A DNA stretch of 39,166 nt from NCBI GenBank assembly GCA_017938765.1, contig JAGBAX010000001.1, forward strand, positions 1 through 39,166, written 5' to 3'. Positions 35,256 through 39,166 of the stretch are shown here, piece by piece (positions within the stretch are counted from its first letter, which is position 1; every line of letters starts with the position of its first letter). The notes beneath the pieces were generated by a model. The model had not been told where the DNA came from and searched no databases. It was given only the letters and a program-made list of their open reading frames with translations. The DNA comes from Alistipes sp. GTDB taxonomy: Bacteria > Bacteroidota > Bacteroidia > Bacteroidales > Rikenellaceae. The position numbers and the translations under genes are program-made.

Positions 35256-35330
35256 GGGAGTTTAGCTCAGCTGGTTCAGAGCATCTGCCTTACAAGCAGA
35301 GGGTCGGCGGTTCGAATCCGTCAACTCCCA
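35256..35330 (+). tRNA. tRNA-Val (anticodon TAC)
   Basis: A 75-base cloverleaf. The acceptor stem GGGAGTT pairs with AACTCCC with discriminator A. The D arm has AGCTCAGCTGGTTCAGAGC, the anticodon stem CTGCC/GGCAG-like arms flank loop TTACAAG, and the T arm contains GGTTCGAATCC. The CCA end is not encoded. Confidence 0.96.
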
Positions 35331-35341
35331 CATAACAGAAG

Positions 35342-35371
35342 ACACGCTACAGTAGTAGCGTGTTTTTTTTG
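35342..35371 (+). terminator. tRNA-Val terminator
   Basis: ACACGCTAC (35342-35350) pairs with GTAGCGTGT (35355-35363) around AGTA, followed by a T tract to 35370. Confidence 0.92.
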
Positions 35372-35422
35372 ATTATATGAGTTCTTTGTAAGCGAGCTTA
35401 CAGAACTCATATAATCAAAAAA
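35365..35422. repeat. 58-base near-perfect palindrome behind the tRNA
   Basis: The 21-base arms at 35365-35385 and 35402-35422 are perfect reverse complements. Inside them GTAAGC (35388-35393) pairs with GCTTAC (35396-35401). The left arm shares its T run with the tRNA terminator. Confidence 0.85.
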
Positions 35423-35460
35423 GCAAGCTTTCGCTTGCCTTCTGTTAGGAGTTGACGGAT
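35402..35460. repeat. tRNA-associated repeat module, copy 1
   Basis: Starts AGAACTCATATAATC, contains the hairpin GCAAGC-TTTC-GCTTGC (35423-35438) and ends CTTCTGTTAGGAGTTGACGG, an inverted and slightly deleted copy of the 3' end of tRNA-Val plus its flank (35307-35342). On the minus strand the hairpin is followed by TTTTTTG and would act as an intrinsic terminator with a GAAA loop. A diverged copy is at 35695-35752. Confidence 0.75.
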
Positions 35461-35529
35461 TCAAACTTTTGGGGCGGTTACCTCCTCGGTCTTTCGCGCA
35501 CCAAGCTATGCTTGACTGCGCTACCTCGT

Positions 35530-35633
35530 CGGTGATGACGCGCTGTAGCTTTTTTGGCGACATTACCTCGGTCGTGTATCTCCGCACCGCGTTCCGCGAC
35601 TGCGGCACTCCCTCGGTGATGACGCGCTGTAGC
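35530..35633. repeat. Internal direct repeats of the post-tRNA region
   Basis: GGTGATGACGCGCTGTAGC occurs at 35531-35549 and again at 35615-35633. A 21-base segment beginning TTACCTCGGTCG occurs at 35563-35583 and 35771-35791. No credible protein is encoded; frames crossing here are repeat artefacts. Confidence 0.75.
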
Positions 35634-35694
35634 GAAAGCCACAGCGCGACATTCGAATCCTGTTCTCTATTGTGTTCTATGTGAGCGAGCTCCC

Positions 35695-35752
35695 AGAACT
35701 CATATAATCAAAAAAGCAAGCTCTCGCTTGCCTTCTGTTGGCAGTTGACGGA
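35695..35752. repeat. tRNA-associated repeat module, copy 2
   Basis: Diverged copy of 35402-35460, offset by 293 bases: AGAACTCATATAATC, then a GCAAGC-TCTC-GCTTGC hairpin, then CTTCTGTTGGCAGTTGACGG. The left arm of the larger palindrome is missing here. Confidence 0.75.
35710..35732 (-). terminator. Candidate terminator downstream of pncB remnant
   Basis: On the minus strand GGCAAGC-GAGA-GCTTGCC is followed by TTTTTTG. It is the first strong hairpin past the pncB stop codon and may be the native pncB terminator. Confidence 0.65.
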
Positions 35753-35873
35753 GTTAGAATTAATGGGCGGTTACCTCGGTCGTGTATCTCCACCCTCAAT
35801 CTGCTCGGTCATATCACAATCAATGCGCCCATCAAGCGAGGCAATCATATGGCAAATAGTGTATGGTCTCATA

Positions 35874-36263
35874 TTACTCTATTCCAAGTTGATACTTATA
35901 GTTGGCAATATCTTCTGGTTTTCCGATAGCCTTGCCCGCAACATCGCTCAGCTTGACACATCCATAGATAGGCTGGCGAGGGTTTATGCGGCACTGCTTG
36001 AGCTTCATAACGATATTCATCGGAGTGATGCCCTCAATGTCGCAAGTGAGGTTTGTGCCGATGCCGAAGGTAACCTTTATGCGACCGGCGAAGTACTCCT
36101 TAATCTGTGCAGCAGTCTGAAAATCAAGGCCATCCGAGAAGACAATGGTCTTACTGCGCGGGTCTATGCCGTAGGACTCATACTTGCGGATAATCTTATC
36201 GCCAAACTGCAACGGGTCGCCGCTATCGTGGCGCACGCCATCGTAGAGTTTTGCCAGCTTCAT
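35874..36263 (-). pseudogene. pncB: Nicotinate phosphoribosyltransferase, C-terminal fragment
   Basis: 129 codons matching the C-terminal third of PncB, the ATP-dependent enzyme making nicotinate mononucleotide for NAD salvage. Recognisable parts are LYDGVRHDSGDPLQFGDKII (the phosphoribosyl/product-binding region), KTIVFSDGLDF and VTFGIGTNLTCDIEG. A full PncB is about 390-400 residues, so some 260 N-terminal residues are absent. Homology stops abruptly around 36263-36275, where the AAAACGAAATGT repeat of the mobile element starts, so the gene appears split by insertion. The Met at 36261-36263 is internal to the family alignment and not a true start. The missing 5' part should lie at the far end of the element unless it was deleted. 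Confidence 0.85.
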
Positions 36264-36274
36264 ATACGGGGGTA

Positions 36275-36750
36275 AAAACGAAATGTGTATAACAGTATAG
36301 AGGAGTATAGAGATATAACCTATATAGTTATCAAAGAGTTAGAGAGATTGACAGCCCCGAAGCCTCGCAAAACGAAATGTTACATCGGCGTTACTTTTGC
36401 GTTACATTCGACTGCAATTTGAACGCAGCGTTCGAGCGTTAATGTTACATCGCCCTGAAAAATGGCAATAAACCGCCTAATTTCGGGGCGTTGTTGTATC
36501 TGTATAGTTATAACTAAATCCTCACATAAAGCCCCCCAGAGGGGCGATTTTGGGCTATTGTGTGCCTTTGTCGCTCGCCACCCTTCTGATGTGCCTTCGA
36601 ACCGTTCAAATCAGGCGTTCAAACGCCTGTCGAAAGCCTTTCAAATAATGAGGGTTGCTCCTTCTCCTATATTCCTATAATCGAGTTTAGGGATAGGTTT
36701 AGGGTTGAGTTTAGGGATAGCATATATTTGGCAAGTTCAAAACGAAATGT
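36275..36750. repeat. Three direct AAAACGAAATGT repeats at the element end
   Basis: Identical 12-base copies lie at 36275-36286, 36369-36380 and 36739-36750, all in the same orientation. The first is at the element boundary. Repeated sites at an end are expected for transposase binding (as in Mu attL). Spacing is 94 and 370 bases. Confidence 0.7.
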
Positions 36751-36778
36751 ATGCGTTAGGGATAGGTTTAGGGATAGT
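36686..36778 (+). repeat. TTTAGGGATAG-type 12-base repeats in two clusters
   Basis: Three tandem units (TTTAGGGATAGG, TTTAGGGTTGAG, TTTAGGGATAGC) cover 36686-36721, and two more (GTTAGGGATAGG, TTTAGGGATAGT) cover 36755-36778. The third AAAACGAAATGT repeat lies between the clusters. They may be accessory binding sites. Confidence 0.7.
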
Positions 36779-36798
36779 TTTTTGTGTAATTTTTGACG

Positions 36799-36900
36799 CT
36801 CAAAATGCTACTTAATTACAAAACACCCCCGAAATCTTGCAGAAAATTACACTCAAAATACCCCTTAATTACATAAAAACACACCCAAAACAGCCCTTAA
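36799..36900. repeat. Two diverged 53-base direct repeats
   Basis: CTCAAAAT, then CTTAATTACA and an ACACCC segment occur from 36799 and again from 36852. The surrounding 36264-37014 region shows no convincing gene. The only longer frame, 36462-36680, has no recognisable protein features. Confidence 0.55.
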
Positions 36901-36917
36901 ACTTTGTGGAAATACAA

Positions 36918-36958
36918 TGAAAAACAGCGAGATACATTGAGTGCCTCGCTGTTTTTGT
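36918..36958. terminator. Terminator downstream of the phage repressor
   Basis: AAAAACAGCGAG (36920-36931) and CTCGCTGTTTTT (36945-36956) form a 12-bp stem with A/T tracts on both sides. It lies 57 bases past the repressor stop codon and can act in both directions. Confidence 0.85.
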
Positions 36959-37014
36959 GTCTAAAAAAGTGCGCGAAAAGTGCATCATCAGGAAGATAAC
37001 TTCCTAAACAAACA

Positions 37015-37701
37015 CTATCCCATAGTGTTGAAGCGTACGCTTGCCTTGACCAGAGCCAGCGCACGAATAGAGTCTGCTGGGATATCCTTTGGTGAGTGGT
37101 GCGGGTTGTGGCTTACGAGTCGTACTGTACGCTCGTCATCGCCCTTCTGTATATACTTAATAGTAATATAGTCCTCGCCATCGAGCGTGAACGAAAGCAG
37201 ATACATCTCACCCCAGAGGATACTCTGTACTCCGTTGGGTATCTCTTTATATAGTACGATATCGCCACTTTTGAGAAGTGGATACATCGAGTCGCCTCGT
37301 ACATATAGAGCTCCATCGCAAGGAGGAAGATCTGGAATCTGTAAATGACTAATGGGAACTTGGCGGGACTTTGTGTCAAATAATGACACCAATCCAGCAG
37401 TCGCATCAAGCTCGTAGAGAGGTATGCTCTGAAGTCCAATAGTACGGTCAGTTCGTAGCGGGAACTGCTCCTGTATGGCTGGGATTGAGGTCTCGATATC
37501 TCTCAACATGTCCCCCACTCCGAGAACCAGCCACTCTAAACTCAACTCAGGATATTGCGAGAGTATTTTCTCGCATTTATCGCTACCAACGCTGCCATCT
37601 CTGTCAAGGTATCCATTTGCAAGTCCCGTGGCTTTGTAAAATTGGTATTTGCTAATGCCCTTATATTCAACAAATTGGCGTAATCTCTCAATTGCCCCCA
37701 T
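37015..37701 (-). CDS. CI/LexA-like phage repressor with S24 self-cleavage domain
   Basis: A 228-residue repressor. Residues 1-66 are a helix-turn-helix of the Bacteroidota phage type (ISKYQFYKATGLANGYLDRD and LSLEWLVLGVGDML). Residues about 90-225 form a peptidase S24 domain: a cleavage site Ala102-Gly103 (LDATAGLV), the nucleophile Ser138 in GDSMYPLLKSGD, and the general base Lys182 (YITIKYI). The spacing resembles lambda CI. It would hold the prophage silent and be inactivated after DNA damage by RecA-stimulated self-cleavage. Transcribed leftward, divergent from the early genes, over a palindromic operator at 37768-37784. Confidence 0.9.
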   Translation of the reverse strand: MGAIERLRQFVEYKGISKYQFYKATGLANGYLDRDGSVGSDKCEKILSQYPELSLEWLVLGVGDMLRDIETSIPAIQEQFPLRTDRTIGLQSIPLYELDATAGLVSLFDTKSRQVPISHLQIPDLPPCDGALYVRGDSMYPLLKSGDIVLYKEIPNGVQSILWGEMYLLSFTLDGEDYITIKYIQKGDDERTVRLVSHNPHHSPKDIPADSIRALALVKASVRFNTMG

Positions 37702-37731
37702 AAAAATAATAGAAAAAAATCTCGCAAATAA

Positions 37732-37763
37732 TTTGTATATTAGAAAATAAACTACTAATATTG
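37732..37763 (+). promoter_or_regulatory. Rightward early promoter of the prophage
   Basis: TTTG at 37732-37735, a 20-base spacer and TAATATTG at 37756-37763 (one mismatch). The expected start, near 37770, is inside the palindromic operator. Confidence 0.55.
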
Positions 37764-37767
37764 CACT

Positions 37768-37784
37768 GTCTTAATCATTAAGAC
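37768..37784. promoter_or_regulatory. Palindromic operator between divergent phage promoters
   Basis: GTCTTAAT-C-ATTAAGAC is a perfect 17-base palindrome. It overlaps the predicted transcription starts of both the repressor and the early operon, as expected for a repressor operator. Confidence 0.7.
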
Positions 37785-37789
37785 GGGAA

Positions 37790-37819
37790 CAAAGATAGTA
37801 ATTTTTATTGATAAAACAA
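37790..37819 (-). promoter_or_regulatory. Leftward promoter of the repressor gene
   Basis: On the minus strand TTG (37819-37817), a 19-base spacer and TATCTTTG (37797-37790), a perfect consensus. The transcript start falls at about 37783, at the edge of the operator. Confidence 0.65.
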
Positions 37820-38028
37820 TGTATCGCTATTTTCAACTACTTACGCCCGAATTTCGGGATTTGGTTGCGGGCAATGATAACCCTGCAAATATACCAGACT
37901 GCACACATGGTCAAACAGCGGCTGCTATGGCTCGTCGCTGGATGAGAGCCAATGGCGTACAAGAGGCTATTTTGGTTATCAACGATGGTGATAATATCTT
38001 ATCAATGCGTGATTTATCTGTAAACTAA
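37819..38028 (+). CDS. Small early phage protein, unknown
   Basis: A 69-residue protein not recognised. It starts MYRYFQLLTPEF and has a mixed helical segment (GQTAAAMARRWMRANGVQEA) then ILVINDGDNILSMRD. It is the first gene after the rightward promoter and operator, where transposable phages often place a Ner/Cro-like or regulatory protein, but no helix-turn-helix is evident. The next gene is 6 bases downstream. Confidence 0.6.
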   Translation: MYRYFQLLTPEFRDLVAGNDNPANIPDCTHGQTAAAMARRWMRANGVQEAILVINDGDNILSMRDLSVN

Positions 38029-38034
38029 AATTAT

Positions 38035-38445
38035 ATGAAGTACATTGAATTACCAAAAGAGCAAAAGGGAGCATTAAGACGAATGTTTAATGTAAGTACC
38101 CCTACAATCTGGTCAGCCTTGAACTATGTAACTCATAGCGATTTGGCGAAGAGGATCCGCAAGGCGGCTATCGCCAAAGGTGGCGTAGTGAAAAATCTAA
38201 TACAAACACCAGAGGGCTTTATGCCGAACTGCGAGACCAAGTACATACATGGTGAGGGTACAGTCCTTGGCATTATTCAGACCTTCCCGAACAATGTTCG
38301 AGTGGAGTTTGAAAACAAGAAGGAGATAGCAACCATCTCGTGTGATGGCGAAGTTATCAAGGTGTTTGAGAAGGTGTTGTTGCGCGATTGGACACGCATC
38401 GTGTACGAAGCGCAGTCATTGTCTGATTCACTTAACGAGGAGTAG
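38035..38445 (+). CDS. Early phage protein with possible HTH, unknown
   Basis: A 136-residue protein. The N-terminal LPKEQKGALRRMFNVSTPTI followed by WSALNYVTHSDLAKRIRKAA has the spacing of a DNA-binding helix-turn-helix. The later half (GEGTVLGIIQTFPNNVRVEF and CDGEVIKVFEKVLLRDW) is strand-rich. It may be an early regulator. I do not recognise a named family. Two bases separate it from the following start. Confidence 0.65.
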   Translation: MKYIELPKEQKGALRRMFNVSTPTIWSALNYVTHSDLAKRIRKAAIAKGGVVKNLIQTPEGFMPNCETKYIHGEGTVLGIIQTFPNNVRVEFENKKEIATISCDGEVIKVFEKVLLRDWTRIVYEAQSLSDSLNEE

Positions 38446-38447
38446 TT

Positions 38448-38693
38448 ATGGCAAAGGAGAGTAGATACTTGGCGACAAACTATTTGGGCAAGGTCTCATA
38501 TTACCTACTTACTTACAAGGTAGAGTTTCAGTATATCCCGGATAGGGGCATTGAGTTCAATGCAACGCAGGAGTTTGTCAGTGGTATGATATACAGCCTA
38601 TGCGTGTCGTATGGTTGCCCCAAGTGGCCTACTATCGGTAAAATCAAAACAAAGAAGAGCAATGGAGAAGATAATCAAGGACCTCGAAAATAG
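38448..38693 (+). CDS. Small early phage protein, unknown
   Basis: An 81-residue protein (MAKESRYLATNYLGKVSYYL) with several aromatic residues, two cysteines in LCVSYGCPKW and a basic tail. No family recognised. It follows the 136-residue gene by two bases, and its 3' end overlaps the next gene by 32 bases in another frame, as in compact phage operons. Confidence 0.6.
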   Translation: MAKESRYLATNYLGKVSYYLLTYKVEFQYIPDRGIEFNATQEFVSGMIYSLCVSYGCPKWPTIGKIKTKKSNGEDNQGPRK

Positions 38694-38910
38694 GATTGCG
38701 AAGGCACGCCGAGAGTATGCCCGCAACCGAGCAGAACAGGCGGAGTTGGTAAGAGTACATCGTGCAATATACCCAGACGCCGACCCTGAGAAGATGGCGC
38801 GATACGATAACCTATGGAGACGCAACCACGAGCTTACGCAGTATGTAAATATGCTCACTAATACAATCGCTAGTCTCCGCAACATTAACGATATAACTTT
38901 TAACGATTAG
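38662..38910 (+). CDS. Small coiled-coil early phage protein
   Basis: An 82-residue charged protein. I choose ATG 38662 (MEKIIKDLENRIAKARREYA), preceded by AAGAAGAG, over the longer frame from 38611 that would deeply overlap the previous gene. Two helical coiled-coil stretches (residues about 1-30 and 50-75) are joined by a short segment with YPDADPEKMARYDNLW. No family recognised. It is probably translated by coupling to the upstream gene. Confidence 0.6.
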   Translation: MEKIIKDLENRIAKARREYARNRAEQAELVRVHRAIYPDADPEKMARYDNLWRRNHELTQYVNMLTNTIASLRNINDITFND

Positions 38911-38914
38911 CAAT

Positions 38915-39136
38915 ATGACACGCGAACAGTTCAACAAGGCAATGGCTATCATAGCCCAGCACCACTCAACAGAGATAAAAATCAATATGCCCAAGAACCA
39001 TTTTGTGGGCGACCTCGGCACCACTAAATGGACTATTCACATTACCCGTTGCTGCCCAAGCGTAGTGACCAAGTTGGTAAGCGATGGCTTCACTTGCCAG
39101 ATGGACGAGAACGGTTTAGCAGTAGGTGTTATCTAA
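38915..39136 (+). CDS. Small early phage protein, unknown
   Basis: A 73-residue protein (MTREQFNKAMAIIAQHHSTE) four bases after the coiled-coil gene. It carries KINMPKNHFVGDL and a pair of cysteines in ITRCCPSVV. No family recognised; gene status rests on packing and the matching direction. Confidence 0.55.
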   Translation: MTREQFNKAMAIIAQHHSTEIKINMPKNHFVGDLGTTKWTIHITRCCPSVVTKLVSDGFTCQMDENGLAVGVI

Positions 39137-39148
39137 TACGGTAGGGCT

Positions 39149-39166
39149 ATGGTTAATCGTGAAAGA
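39149..39166 (+). CDS. Start of a further early gene (partial)
   Basis: ATG 39149 with GGTAGGG just upstream follows the previous stop by 12 bases and opens MVNRER before the window ends. It may be the next early gene; too short to identify. Confidence 0.35.

Larger units (their letters stand above)
36264..39166. mobile_element. Left end of a putative transposable (Mu-like) prophage, continuing past the window
   Basis: From the pncB junction to the window end the sequence holds terminal repeats, a self-cleaving CI/LexA-like repressor on the minus strand, a divergent operator region and a row of small plus-strand genes. That order matches the left, early region of transposable phages, where transposase and ATPase genes come next. 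Interruption of a housekeeping gene at a non-tRNA site also fits transposition rather than site-specific tRNA integration. No transposase is visible within the window, so the class is an inference. An ICE or IS-borne island is the alternative. Confidence 0.6.

Noticed and set aside
35321-35608. 95-codon minus-strand frame after the tRNA
   Set aside because: It runs through the tRNA 3' end, terminator and palindromes; a product of the repeat region, not a gene.
36462-36680. 72-codon frame in the prophage left end
   Set aside because: No ribosome-binding site, no neighbours in the same direction, composition typical of non-coding repeats; not called as a gene.
36686-36778. Telomere-like TTTAGGG repeats
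   Set aside because: Too few and irregular, and inside a phage-like region of a bacterial genome; treated as binding-site repeats, not as eukaryotic telomere or contamination.

Overview
The window reads as a chromosomal segment of a gut Bacteroidales bacterium, tentatively Rikenellaceae/Alistipes. The evidence is the Bacteroidota promoter signature (TTG, 19-20 bases, TAnnTTTG) in front of many genes, surface lipoproteins with short lipoboxes, a riboswitch-controlled BtuG/BtuB-type vitamin B12 locus, a GT3-GT35 glycogen fusion protein, and homologues typical of the phylum. The genus is an inference from gene content only.

Layout. 1-1040: a degraded end carrying a short leucine-rich-repeat (BspA-like) remnant and a promoter with no clear gene. 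1041-3290 (-): a PiT-type phosphate transporter with a PhoU-like tail. 3444-9897 (+): a cobalamin riboswitch and terminator, followed by a tightly packed four-gene operon (collagen-repeat/DUF4465-like lipoprotein, PKD-like surface lipoprotein, BtuG-like propeller, BtuB-like TonB receptor) that looks like one outer-membrane B12 capture machine. 9953-11563 (-): ATP-type PEP carboxykinase. 11908-13017 (+): HemW-type radical SAM protein, apparently on a nearly leaderless transcript.

13087-22134 (+) is a glycogen/alpha-glucan region: a 1415-residue synthase-phosphorylase fusion with its own promoter and terminator, then a debranching enzyme, a GT4 glycosyltransferase and a GH57 hydrolase in one operon. 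22168-25729 (+) is an accessory cluster with its own promoter and terminator: a 198-base imperfect palindrome in the leader, a LEM-3-type GIY-YIG protein, a TerB-like/zinc-ribbon/membrane protein, an SPFH protein with a GYF_2-like tail, and a small membrane protein. I regard this as the best candidate for an undescribed membrane-stress or defence unit. Next come a secreted PHP phosphoesterase, a SulP transporter, enolase (-), and a murA / sodium:solute symporter / sugar kinase-MurQ fusion operon linking peptidoglycan synthesis to salvage, then argR (-).

35256-35330 is tRNA-Val(TAC). Behind it lie about 500 bases of duplicated hairpin modules, including inverted copies of the tRNA 3' end. At 35874-36263 is the C-terminal third of pncB (-). 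Its 5' side is lost at the edge of a mobile element, which fills the rest of the window: three 12-base AAAACGAAATGT repeats, two clusters of TTTAGGG-type repeats, a LexA/CI-like self-cleaving repressor (-), a palindromic operator between divergent promoters, and a run of small early genes (+). This looks like the left end of a transposable (Mu-like) prophage whose transposition genes would lie beyond the window.
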